This document shows positions 35,950 to 44,906 of a stretch of 64,000 nucleotides of DNA, in pieces. A model generated the notes under the pieces. The model made no database searches, had not been told where the DNA came from, and worked only from the letters and a program-made list of their open reading frames with translations. The translations under genes were made by a program, and so were the position numbers. This stretch comes from JACCXG01 sp963785755 (GTDB lineage Bacteria; Acidobacteriota; Vicinamibacteria; Vicinamibacterales; 2-12-FULL-66-21), in NCBI GenBank assembly GCA_963785755.1, contig CAWAXG010000075.1:558001-622000 (forward strand). Reading direction: 5' to 3'. How positions within the stretch are numbered: the stretch's first letter is position 1; each line of letters starts with the position of its first letter.

Positions 35950-38313
35950 ATGTCCACTGACATTCGTTACGCCATCCGGACGTTTCTGCGAACACCGGGC
36001 TTCACGATCACGGCGACGCTCACCCTCGCGCTCGGCATTGGGGCGACGACGGCGATTTTCAGCGTCGTGAACGCGGTGCTGCTGGAGCCGCTGCCCTACC
36101 ACGATCCCGACCGCCTCGCCGTGGTGACGCGCCTGTCGCTGCCCGACTACGGTGATCTGCGGCGGTCCGGCGAGTCGTTCGAGGACACCGCCGTCTGGGC
36201 CACCAATCTCTACAATCTGCGGACCGGAGACGAGTCGCGGCAGATCCGCGGCGGCGTGATCTCGCGCAATCTCCTGCCGCTGCTTGGCGTAACGCCCGTG
36301 ATCGGCCGTCAGTTCAGCGCCGAAGACGACCGGCAGAAGACGGTCATCCTGGGGCATGGCCTCTGGCAGTCGCTGTTCGGCGGTGACCCTTCGGCAATCG
36401 GCCGCACTGTCGACTTGAGCGGCACGAGCTACACGATCATCGGCATCGCCCCCGCTGGCTTCAGATTCCCCGCGAGCGAGTTCCAGCTCTGGACACCGAT
36501 GGGCCTGCTGGAGACGGAGGCCAGGGCGCAGGCTGAGAACCGCGGGTTGCGGATCTTCCGGAGTGTGGGGCGGCTGAAGCCCGGCGTCACGCTCGCACAG
36601 GCGAGGGCGGAAGTCGCGACTATCAGCACGACGCTCGCCTCGGCCCATCCGACTACCAACGCGGAGATCGTCTTTCCAGTCGAATCGCTCGCCGAGCGGC
36701 TGGTGGGCGACGTGCGCACGCCGCTGCTCGTTCTCCTGGCAACGGTCGCCTTGCTGCTGATGATTGCGTGCGCCAACGTCGCCAACCTGATGCTGGCTCG
36801 GACGGCCGCGCGCGAGCGCGAAATGGCGATCCGATCGGCGCTTGGCGCCGCCAGGTCGAGATTGTTCGGACAACTGGCCGTCGAAAGCCTGCTCCTCGGC
36901 AGCATCGGCGGCGCCCTGGGGCTGCTCGTCGCGGTCTGGGCGGTGGATCTGCTGCCGGCCGTGCTCGAAGCGAGACTGCCACGGGCAGAGGGCATCCGCA
37001 TCAACGGTCCGGTCATCTGGACGGCGATCGCCGCGACGCTGTTCACGAGCCTGCTCTTCGGCGTCGCGCCGGCCGCGCAGGCACGAGGACACGCGGCGGC
37101 GCTGAAGGACGCCGGGCGGGGCATCGCAGGCGGGGCCCGTCTTCGCCGCCTGCGGTCGGGCATCGTGGTTGCCGAAGTCGGGCTTGCGGTCATGGTCGTG
37201 ATCGGCGCGGGTCTCCTGGTGCGGAGCTTCACCGCCCTCACCTCGCGCGACCTCGGATTCGTGCCTGAGGGCCTGCTCTCGTTCAACGTTCAGCTGATCA
37301 AGCTGCCGGACGACCCTGCACGAGCTCGGGTGTCGACGTTGCTGATGGATCGGCTGTCGACGCTGCCTGGGGTCGACGTGGTGGGGGCGGGAACAGGTCT
37401 ACCACCGGCGACACCGCAGCGAGGCACGCGGCTCGCCATCGAAGGCCGCGAGCTGACGCCTGACGAATCCTCGGCGATCTTCATTGCCGCGACTCCGGAT
37501 TATTTTCGCGCGACGAGAACGCCGGTGCTGCAAGGCCGGACGTTCGCACGAACGGACACCGCCAGCGGCGAGCCGGTCGTCGTCATCAATCGTGCGCTCG
37601 CGGAGACGCTGTTTCCCGGGCAGGACGCGGTCGGCCGGCGCATGCGGATCCTGAATCCCGAGCACAAGAGCGACTGGCGAACGATCGCCGGAGTCGTCGG
37701 GAATGTGAAATATACGGGGCTCGAGAGCGACATGCTGCCGACGGTTTACACGCCGTTCGAGCAGACACCGTTCTTGTGGATGTATGTGATGGTCCGCACG
37801 GCCGGCGATCCCACCGCGGTGACGCGGTCGATCCGCAGCGTCGTGCGCGAAGTCGAACCCAGCCTGACGGCGGCGGCCATCCGCCCGATGGCGGCGGTCG
37901 TCTCCGACACCGTCTCGGAGCGGCGCTTCAACATGCTGCTCGTCTCGACCTTCGCGGTCCTCGCGCTCACGCTCGCCGCCATCGGCATCTACGGCGTGAT
38001 CGCGTATTCCGTGTCGCAACGGACGCACGAGATCGGTCTGCGCATGGCGCTCGGCGCCGCGCGGTCAGACGTGCTCTCGATGATCGTCCGCGAGGGCGTG
38101 TTGACGGCTGGCCTGGGAGTCGCGGCTGGTCTCGCTGCGGCGTCGGCTGGCTCGGGGCTGCTGAGAGATCTGCTGGTCGACATCGCGCCGAGAGATCCCG
38201 CCACGTTCGTCGGGACTGCCCTGGCGCTGCTCGCGGTCGCGGTCGCCGCCAGCTACCTGCCAGCGCGGCGCGCAACGCACGTGGATCCGATGGTGGCGCT
38301 GCGACAGGAATGA
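35950..38313 (+). CDS. ADOP-type MacB/FtsX permease 3
   Basis: 787 residues, ATG start. The opening STDIRYAIRTFLRTPGF and the first helix are followed by the MacB periplasmic domain, FtsX unit 1 with CANVANLMLARTAARERE, a second periplasmic domain (about 430-640) and FtsX unit 2 ending LPARRATHVDPMVALRQE. No ATPase is adjacent. The three tandem copies differ enough to be old duplicates. A long inverted-repeat hairpin with a T-run follows the stop. Confidence 0.92.
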   Translation: MSTDIRYAIRTFLRTPGFTITATLTLALGIGATTAIFSVVNAVLLEPLPYHDPDRLAVVTRLSLPDYGDLRRSGESFEDTAVWATNLYNLRTGDESRQIRGGVISRNLLPLLGVTPVIGRQFSAEDDRQKTVILGHGLWQSLFGGDPSAIGRTVDLSGTSYTIIGIAPAGFRFPASEFQLWTPMGLLETEARAQAENRGLRIFRSVGRLKPGVTLAQARAEVATISTTLASAHPTTNAEIVFPVESLAERLVGDVRTPLLVLLATVALLLMIACANVANLMLARTAAREREMAIRSALGAARSRLFGQLAVESLLLGSIGGALGLLVAVWAVDLLPAVLEARLPRAEGIRINGPVIWTAIAATLFTSLLFGVAPAAQARGHAAALKDAGRGIAGGARLRRLRSGIVVAEVGLAVMVVIGAGLLVRSFTALTSRDLGFVPEGLLSFNVQLIKLPDDPARARVSTLLMDRLSTLPGVDVVGAGTGLPPATPQRGTRLAIEGRELTPDESSAIFIAATPDYFRATRTPVLQGRTFARTDTASGEPVVVINRALAETLFPGQDAVGRRMRILNPEHKSDWRTIAGVVGNVKYTGLESDMLPTVYTPFEQTPFLWMYVMVRTAGDPTAVTRSIRSVVREVEPSLTAAAIRPMAAVVSDTVSERRFNMLLVSTFAVLALTLAAIGIYGVIAYSVSQRTHEIGLRMALGAARSDVLSMIVREGVLTAGLGVAAGLAAASAGSGLLRDLLVDIAPRDPATFVGTALALLAVAVAASYLPARRATHVDPMVALRQE

Positions 38314-38340
38314 GACGGGACTCGGTGATTCAGGAGTAGC

Positions 38341-38437
38341 GTCGTGATCGGCGATCGGCGATCAGGGATCGGTTCGGCGTGCGGATCGACCACTTGCCCG
38401 AGTTCCGATCCCCGATCCCCGATCACGACGAGTTTTT
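38341..38437. terminator. Long GATC-word hairpin between convergent genes
   Basis: The left arm starts GTCGTGATCGG and the right arm ends CCGATCACGAC. Inside, further GATCGG/CCGATC units pair with a few C-C mismatches, giving a stem of over 20 bp around a 35-40-base loop. TTTTT follows on the plus side. It sits between the converging permease and TonB receptor genes and is well placed to end transcription of the permease row. Confidence 0.7.
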
Positions 38438-41342
38438 AGAACTTGATCCCCGCCGCGACGATAAACGTGCGGCCGCCATCCATTCCCTGCCGCGGGCGGG
38501 CAAAGTTGGCGTTGGACGTCGCCTTGCCGAAGTTCGGGCCGGTGATGTAGTTCAGCGGCAGGCCGTTCGCGTCCTTCGGGCCGGCGATGTCGGCGGTGAC
38601 CGAGGTGTCCCACGAAATCAGCTGCTGGTTGTTGAACAGATTCAGGACCTCGAGCTTCACCCACGGCTTTACCGACTGCCACACCGGAACCCCGTAGGTC
38701 ACGCCCAGATCGAAGAGCGCGTAGTCTTCGAACTCCTGTGAGCCGCGAAGGCCGAAGAACACCGGCTGCCCGGCCGGGAGCCGCACGTAGCCGGGGTTGG
38801 CGGCGGTCTGCTGCGCGGTCAGGGGAACCGACGCCGCAGCCAGGCTGAACGTGCGCGGCGAGTTGTACCGATAGAGCGGCGCGACGTCCAACTGGCCGTA
38901 GCCGCGCAGGTCGAAGCTGTAGTTCGCCCACACCCGGACCTTGTGGCGCTGGAAGTCGTCCAGGCGGCCCATCGGGAAGCTGCGCTCGGCGATGTAGATC
39001 TCCGGGTAGTCGCCGATGAGCGACGGAATCGCGGGATTGCTCGCCGCCTCGCCTTCGAAGTTCCCGTCGTTCTCGAGCTGCACGGTCCACTGGCCGTTCA
39101 CCATCAGCGACGATCCCAGCCGATACGACGACTGGAGATCGACCGCCTGGTATTCGCGGCGGCCGAGGTCCGTGTTGCGATACACGCTGTTGTCGAACGT
39201 GCCGGTGAGCCCGTTGCGATTGATGGTCGTCCGGCCACCGTCGATGGTGATGAAATCTTCCACGAAGTCGGTCGCCCGTCGATTGACGTAGGTCGCGCGC
39301 GCCCAGCCGCGCCGGCCGACCTCACGCGCGAGCGCCACCGAGAACTCCTTCGTCAACGGCGAGCGCAGATCGTCGGCGAAGAAGACGTTCGCTGTCGGGA
39401 ACGTGCCGCTGAGCGAGATCGTGTAGTTCGCCGGATCGAACCCGGGCGCGAAGCCCCGGCCCTCGCCGGCCGGTCCGGTGTACTGCGCGACGTAGCGGTC
39501 GGCGTTCCCGACGTTGCTGTTGCGCGAGAACTGCACGTCGTTGTACTTGCCGGCGTAGTGGCCGTAGGTGCCCTGCAGGATCGTGCGTCCGTCACCGGTC
39601 AGATCGAACGCGGCCGCGGCACGCGGCACCAGCGTCTGCGCGTCGATGGAGTCGTCGATACCGGTCGCTTCGCTGCCGACCGTCTCGTAGCGCACACCGA
39701 GGTCGAGCGTCAGGCGCGGCGTCGCGACCCAGTGATCATTGACGAAGAGCGAGGCCGTGGTGATGTCGATCGTCGCGCCGCGCAGCGGCAGCCAGGCCTG
39801 CACCCGCGACGTGCCGGGGATGAACCGCGGGATCAGATCGCCGTTCGCGTCGAGCGCCGGCCGGCTCTCCGCATCGAGCTTGTAGTCGGTCTGGAAGACG
39901 AAGCCGGTGGACGTCTGGGAATTGCCGCCGACGCGCGTCGACACGAAATACTCGAATCCGCCCTTCAGCTCGTGCGAGCCGCCGCGTCGCGACGACAGCA
40001 TCTGCTGCACGCTGGCGGTGAACTGCCGGTTGTTGCGCTGCTCGGGATCCGTGGAGTCGAAGTAGGGCGCGTTGTACTGCAGGTTGGCCGGAACGCCCGA
40101 GGTCACGCCGCGCGTCAGGATCGGCGACTCGAGCAGGTTCGTGCTCGTGCCGCCGGCGTTCTCGAGCTTCCAGAACTTCTGCGAGTACTGCGCGGTCGCG
40201 AACGTCCGCGTGCCCAGCGCTCCGTGCCAGGTCGCCGCGAACAGCCGATTCAAGGTGCTCGGGGTCGTCATCGCGGCCGGATCGATGCTGCCGCCGAACG
40301 CCGGCTGTACCAGGTCCGTGGTGTTGTCGATCCAGGTCGTCTGCAGCGTGTGGCCGTTCGCGACCGTGGCCGTGACCTTCCCCTCGTAGCGCGTATTGTC
40401 GTTCTTGCTGGTGTAGGGCAATCGCGTCTGCGCGAACGTGCCCTGCGTCGTCGTGCGCTCGATGCGCGAGCCGCCGAAGAACCACACCCGATCCCGCACG
40501 ATCGGCCCGCCCAGCGTCAGCTCGTAGGTTGGCGAGAGCTTGCTCGCGCGCGTGGTGCCGGCGCTCTTCTCGAACGGCGTTTCGACGCTCCAGGACGGAT
40601 TGGTGAAGTTCGTCCGCAGTGCCCCGGAGAAGAGATTGCTGCCGCTCTTGGTGATTACGTTGATCACGCCGCCGGAGAACCGGCCGTATTCGGCGGAGAC
40701 GCCCGAAGTCAGGACCTGCGCTTCCTGGATCGCGTCCTCGATGAACAGTGCGTTCGGCTGGCCGAGGACGTTGTCGTTGATGTCGACGCCGTCCATCAGG
40801 AACACGTTGTCATAGGCGAACGCGCCACCCACCGTCACCTGATTGTTGTTCGGCGTGTTGTCGGTCAGGCCCGGAGCCAGCTCCGCGAGCCCGAATGGCG
40901 TCCGTGCAACCGGCATCCGCGCGAACTCCTCCGAGCGGATGTTGAACGCGCCGGCCGGTGAGCTGACGGGCGCCGGCCTCGCGCCGTGCACGACGACCAC
41001 TTCGTTCACCGGCGCGATCGACAGGACCTGATCCATCGTCACCAGACCGCCGAGCGAGACGGTCGCGTGGCGCTCGACCGTCGACATGCCGTGCATCTCG
41101 AACTTGACGACGTATTCTCCGGGCGGCAGACCCGGGAAGGTGTAGAGGCCGTTGATGTCGGTCGCCGTCGCCCGCACGCCCTGGAGCGCGCTGGACGACA
41201 CCGTGACCATCGCGCCGGGCAGTGCGAGACTATCGGATGACGAGATTCTGCCGCTCAACGTGCCGGACTGCTGCCCCTGCGCCATGACGGGCGCGGCGAG
41301 GCAGACCACCACCATCACCATTCCAAGAACACGAGATCTCAT
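38436..41342 (-). CDS. TonB-dependent receptor with carboxypeptidase-regulatory domain
   Basis: 968 residues from the ATG at 41342, which has AAGGAG ten bases upstream. A signal peptide (about 1-21) is followed by a carboxypeptidase-regulatory-like beta domain (about 25-105, with TATDINGLYTFPGLPPGEYV), a TonB plug (about 115-220, with VGGAFAYDNVFLMDGVDIND) and a barrel of about 730 residues. The C-terminus ends in a beta strand (FIVAAGIKF). This group of oar-like receptors is expanded in Acidobacteriota; the ligand is unknown. No TonB or ExbBD genes are nearby. Confidence 0.9.
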   Translation of the reverse strand: MRSRVLGMVMVVVCLAAPVMAQGQQSGTLSGRISSSDSLALPGAMVTVSSSALQGVRATATDINGLYTFPGLPPGEYVVKFEMHGMSTVERHATVSLGGLVTMDQVLSIAPVNEVVVVHGARPAPVSSPAGAFNIRSEEFARMPVARTPFGLAELAPGLTDNTPNNNQVTVGGAFAYDNVFLMDGVDINDNVLGQPNALFIEDAIQEAQVLTSGVSAEYGRFSGGVINVITKSGSNLFSGALRTNFTNPSWSVETPFEKSAGTTRASKLSPTYELTLGGPIVRDRVWFFGGSRIERTTTQGTFAQTRLPYTSKNDNTRYEGKVTATVANGHTLQTTWIDNTTDLVQPAFGGSIDPAAMTTPSTLNRLFAATWHGALGTRTFATAQYSQKFWKLENAGGTSTNLLESPILTRGVTSGVPANLQYNAPYFDSTDPEQRNNRQFTASVQQMLSSRRGGSHELKGGFEYFVSTRVGGNSQTSTGFVFQTDYKLDAESRPALDANGDLIPRFIPGTSRVQAWLPLRGATIDITTASLFVNDHWVATPRLTLDLGVRYETVGSEATGIDDSIDAQTLVPRAAAAFDLTGDGRTILQGTYGHYAGKYNDVQFSRNSNVGNADRYVAQYTGPAGEGRGFAPGFDPANYTISLSGTFPTANVFFADDLRSPLTKEFSVALAREVGRRGWARATYVNRRATDFVEDFITIDGGRTTINRNGLTGTFDNSVYRNTDLGRREYQAVDLQSSYRLGSSLMVNGQWTVQLENDGNFEGEAASNPAIPSLIGDYPEIYIAERSFPMGRLDDFQRHKVRVWANYSFDLRGYGQLDVAPLYRYNSPRTFSLAAASVPLTAQQTAANPGYVRLPAGQPVFFGLRGSQEFEDYALFDLGVTYGVPVWQSVKPWVKLEVLNLFNNQQLISWDTSVTADIAGPKDANGLPLNYITGPNFGKATSNANFARPRQGMDGGRTFIVAAGIKF

Positions 41343-41597
41343 GACGAACAAACTCCTTGCGACGAACCAGCTGTCGCGGGGTTTTCAAGCTGTGGATGAT
41401 TGCCGATGGTGATGAGCACGCCGCGTGCCAGTACATTCCTGTCACGCGGAGTTCAGATTTCGCTGAGAGATGCGCTGAGTTCGGGACGAACGGCGAGACG
41501 AGCGTGTGCGCCTCGGTTGTGCCAGTTTGAGACGCCGGGCACAGAACCGTCACGCGTACGGGCGAGTGCCCGCGCCGCAACGCCGACGGCGACGCCT

Positions 41598-42815
41598 TTA
41601 TTGCCGGTCTGCGCTCAGTGGATATCGCCGCCGCTCGCCACAGCGTTCGTCACACCAATGCAAGGAACGGTGCCAGCACAGTCCGCACACGGATCTGGTT
41701 ACAGCGGCGCGCTTCCGGCTGCGCATGACCGCGAGCGACAGGACCGCGACGCCCCAGCCGCCGAGCGCCGCCGCCTCGGGCCACAGCAGGTCCAGGCCGA
41801 TGCCCTTCAGGAAGATGCCCCGCACGATCACCAGGAAATACCGCAGCGGAATCAGGTAGGTGAACGGCTGGATCACAGCCGGCATGTTCTCGATCGGAAA
41901 AATGAACCCCGAGAGATAGATCATCGGCGTCAGAAAGAAGAACGTCGACGTCATCATCGCCTGCTGCTGCGTGTCGGAGATCGTGGAGATGAACAGTCCG
42001 AGCGCCAGGGTGCTGAAGACGTACACGAAGCACATGGCGAACAGCAGCACGAAGCTGCCACGCAGGGGAACCTGGAACCAGCCGACCGCGACTGCCACCA
42101 CCAGCACGACGTCGATCATCGCGATGACGCCGTATGGCAGCAGCTTCCCGACGATCAGCTCCCATCGCCGCAGCGGGGTGACGTTGAGCTGTTCCAGCGT
42201 CCCCAGCTCCTTCTCACGGACGATGGCCATCGATGCCAGGTTGGCGGTCACGACGAGGAGCACGAGCGCGAGAACGCCCGGCAGCATGAAGAACCGGCTC
42301 TCGAGACTCGGGTTGAACCAGACGCGGATGCGCGCATCGATCGCCGGCGCCACGGATTGCGGCGAGCGTCGCGCGAGGAGCTCCTGACCGTAGCCGGCGA
42401 TCAGGCTCGTCGCGTAGCCGAGAGCGACGGTGGTCGAGTTCGAGTCGGTACCATCGGCGACGAGCTGGAGGACTGCGCGATCGCCGGCATCGAGCGTGCG
42501 CCCGTATCCTGCCGGTATCGACAAAGCCAGCCACGCCTCGCCTCGCTCCAGGAAGGGCTCGATCTGCGCAACCGTGCTCACCGTATCGACCACGCGGAAG
42601 TTCGGCGACGCGGTGAACCGGGCGATGAGCTCGCGGCTGCGCGCCGTGCGATCGCCGTCGGCGGCGACGATGGGCACGTCACGGACGTCGGTCGTGGCCG
42701 CGTAGCCGAGCATGGTCAGCTGGATGATGGGCGCGACCACGACCACGCCGAACAGACGGGGGTTCAGCCGAAGCTCGAGGAATTCCTTCCAGACCAGGAA
42801 TCGCAGCCGCTGCAT
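41598..42815 (-). CDS. ABC-2 type permease (last gene of exporter operon)
   Basis: 405 residues from the ATG at 42815, two bases after the stop of the other permease. An N-terminal helix after RFLVWKEFLELRLNPRLFG is followed by a large periplasmic domain, then five helices with REKELGTLEQLNVTPLRRWE and PMIYLSGFIFPIENMP, the YhhJ/YbhS/YbhR pattern. It should pair with the neighbouring permease as a heterodimer. The last 30 residues (RSVCGLCWHRSLHWCDERCG onward) are rich in Cys, His and Arg and look like read-through of non-coding DNA. An in-phase loss near 41705 would end the protein at a TAA there, so a further one-base error is possible. Confidence 0.87.
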   Translation of the reverse strand: MQRLRFLVWKEFLELRLNPRLFGVVVVAPIIQLTMLGYAATTDVRDVPIVAADGDRTARSRELIARFTASPNFRVVDTVSTVAQIEPFLERGEAWLALSIPAGYGRTLDAGDRAVLQLVADGTDSNSTTVALGYATSLIAGYGQELLARRSPQSVAPAIDARIRVWFNPSLESRFFMLPGVLALVLLVVTANLASMAIVREKELGTLEQLNVTPLRRWELIVGKLLPYGVIAMIDVVLVVAVAVGWFQVPLRGSFVLLFAMCFVYVFSTLALGLFISTISDTQQQAMMTSTFFFLTPMIYLSGFIFPIENMPAVIQPFTYLIPLRYFLVIVRGIFLKGIGLDLLWPEAAALGGWGVAVLSLAVMRSRKRAAVTRSVCGLCWHRSLHWCDERCGERRRYPLSADRQ

Positions 42816-42816
42816 G

Positions 42817-43923
42817 TCAGGCCCGCTCGCGCGCCAGCCGCAACGACGCCAGCGACAGCATCGCCGCGGCATAGAGCCCCATCGCCACCAGCGGCCCGAT
42901 CAGCGTCACAATCGGAGCTCCCTTGAGGACGATCCCTCGAAGCGCCAGAAGGAAGTACCGCGCCGGCACGAGGGTCGTCACGAGCTGCAGCGCGCGCGGC
43001 ATGCTCGAGATCGGGAAGATGAAGCCCGACAGGATCAGGGTCGGCAGGAGCGAAATCAGCAGCGCCACCTGAAACGCAACCTGCTGGCTGTCGGCCACCG
43101 TCGAAATGAGCAGACCGGTGGCAAGCGCGCCAATGAGGAACAGCGACAAGGCGAGGAGCAGCGACAGCCAGTTGCCGCGCATGGGCAGTCCGAACAGCGC
43201 CATCGCCGCCAGGATGATGAGCGCGGCTGACGTCAACGAGATCGCGAAGTACGGGATCGTCTTCCCCGCTACGAACGAGAACGTGCCGATCGGCGCCATC
43301 CGCACCTGCTCCATCGTCCCCATCTCCTTTTCGCGCACGATGGAGAGCGCCGTCGAAGCGACCGCCGTGATCATCGCGATGTACGCGATCAGGCCGGGAA
43401 CCAGGAACAGCGTGCTGCGAAGCTCGGGGTTGTACCAGATGCGAGGCTCGACGACGAGCGGCGACTCGAGGCGGACGTCGCCGGATGCGACGCTCGACAC
43501 GTCGCGGACGATGCTCAGCGCGTAGCCCATGACGGTGGTCGCGGTATTGGCGTTGTCGCCGGCGATCAGCACCTGGACCGACGCGGCTCGACCGGAAGTC
43601 ACGTCACGGCCGTATCTCTCGGGCACTACGAGGACGGCGCGCGCCCGATTGAGATCCAGGAGACGTTCGGCCTCGCTGGGTGAATAAACCGAGGCCACGA
43701 GATCGAAGTAGCCGGAGTTCACGAACGCCGAGACCAGAGCGCGGCTTTCCGGAGTGCCGTCCCGGTCTTCGACCGCGAGGGCCACGTTCCGAATGTCGAA
43801 ATTCAGCGCATAGCCGTAGAGCAGCAGGAAGAAGGCCGGGATGAACACCAGGATCATCAGCGTGCGCTGGTCGCGGGCGATCTGCCTCAGCTCCTTCCGG
43901 CACACGGCGAGCATGCCCCTCAT
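42817..43923 (-). CDS. ABC-2 type permease of the exporter operon
   Basis: 368 residues from the ATG at 43923, overlapping the ATPase stop by ATGA. N-terminal helix (about 22-41), periplasmic domain, then a cluster of five helices with the same REKEMGTMEQVRMAPIG and LILSGFIFPISSMP blocks as the partner permease. The two are clear paralogues and probably form the membrane channel that hands substrate to HlyD and TolC. An ATG three codons on is also possible. Confidence 0.9.
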   Translation of the reverse strand: MRGMLAVCRKELRQIARDQRTLMILVFIPAFFLLLYGYALNFDIRNVALAVEDRDGTPESRALVSAFVNSGYFDLVASVYSPSEAERLLDLNRARAVLVVPERYGRDVTSGRAASVQVLIAGDNANTATTVMGYALSIVRDVSSVASGDVRLESPLVVEPRIWYNPELRSTLFLVPGLIAYIAMITAVASTALSIVREKEMGTMEQVRMAPIGTFSFVAGKTIPYFAISLTSAALIILAAMALFGLPMRGNWLSLLLALSLFLIGALATGLLISTVADSQQVAFQVALLISLLPTLILSGFIFPISSMPRALQLVTTLVPARYFLLALRGIVLKGAPIVTLIGPLVAMGLYAAAMLSLASLRLARERA

Positions 43924-44870
43924 GCTGACCGCCGCGATGCCCGCTCGACGACGTCCAGGAAGACGTCCTCGAGAGACGGAGGAACTTCCACGATCGTGGT
44001 GATGCCGGCGCCCGAGGACCGCAGCTGCGCGGACAGGGCATCGAGATCCGTGGCGGCCTCGCGCAGCACGGCGTGGACGGCGGTTCCGAACAGGCTCGTC
44101 TTCTCGACCGCGGCGACCTCGTCGAGCGCGCGCATCAGCGCGACGGGATCGGGCCCGCGTACCTCGATGATTCTCCGGGTCGCGAAGATCTGCTTCACCT
44201 CCCGCGGCGATCCAATCGCCGCGAGGGTGCCGGCATGGATCAGCGCGACGCGATGACAGCGCTCGGCTTCGTCGAGATAGTGGGTGGTGACGAGCACGGT
44301 CACCCCCGCCTGCGAGAGAACGTCGATCAGGCGCCAGAACTGACGCCGCGCCAGCGGATCGACCCCACCGGTCGGCTCGTCGAGAAAAAGGATCGGTGGT
44401 TCGTGGAGGATCGCGCATCCGAGCGCCAGCCGCTGCCGCCACCCGCCGGAGAGCTCCCGGGCGAGCGTCGCCTCTCTGCCGCGCAGACCGGCCATATCGA
44501 TCACGAAGTCGCGGCGCGACGCCAGCGCCGCGCCGGTCAGACCGTAGATACCGCCCCAGAACGCGATGTTCTGATCGACGGTGAGCAGTTCGTACAGCGA
44601 GAAGCGCTGCGACATGTAGCCAATCCGCGTCTTCACCTGTTCGGGATCGCGGGTCACGTCGATGCCGTCCACCGTTGCCGCGCCGCTGGTTGGCTTCAGG
44701 AGTCCGCACAGCATGCGGATGGTCGTGGATTTGCCGGCGCCGTTGCTGCCGAGGAATCCAAAGACTTCGCCGCGCCGGACCTCGAAGGACAGATCGTCCA
44801 CGGCGGCGAACGCGCCGAACCGCTTGGTCAACCCGCGGACTTCGATGGCATTGCCCGGGTCAGCTGCCAA
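43920..44870 (-). CDS. ABC transporter ATPase 2 of the exporter operon
   Basis: 316 residues with Walker A GSNGAGKST, Q-loop SQRFSLYELL, signature LSGGWRQRLALGCA, Walker B LFLDEPTGGVDP and switch His in TTHYLDEAE. The C-terminal 80 residues form a regulatory extension ending EVPPSLEDVFLDVV, a block that the other ATPase of the operon also has. It belongs to the DrrA/YbhF group. Having two separate ATPase genes where YbhF has one fused double ATPase supports a split version of that transporter. Confidence 0.92.
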   Translation of the reverse strand: MAADPGNAIEVRGLTKRFGAFAAVDDLSFEVRRGEVFGFLGSNGAGKSTTIRMLCGLLKPTSGAATVDGIDVTRDPEQVKTRIGYMSQRFSLYELLTVDQNIAFWGGIYGLTGAALASRRDFVIDMAGLRGREATLARELSGGWRQRLALGCAILHEPPILFLDEPTGGVDPLARRQFWRLIDVLSQAGVTVLVTTHYLDEAERCHRVALIHAGTLAAIGSPREVKQIFATRRIIEVRGPDPVALMRALDEVAAVEKTSLFGTAVHAVLREAATDLDALSAQLRSSGAGITTIVEVPPSLEDVFLDVVERASRRSA

Positions 44871-44906
44871 TGCTCGTCTCCATTCGCAGCGGTGGAAGCC
44901 TTGACG

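Noticed and set aside
38943..40961. 672-residue open frame on the plus strand opposite the TonB receptor
   Set aside because: Its codon pattern is the mirror of the receptor gene: Arg/Ala/Val-rich, no domain, no signal or start site. The minus-strand receptor is clearly coding throughout.
42817..44709. 630-residue frame running through the ATPase gene into the permease
   Set aside because: The first 260 residues are an out-of-frame reading of the ATPase; the permease starts at 43923 with an ATGA overlap.
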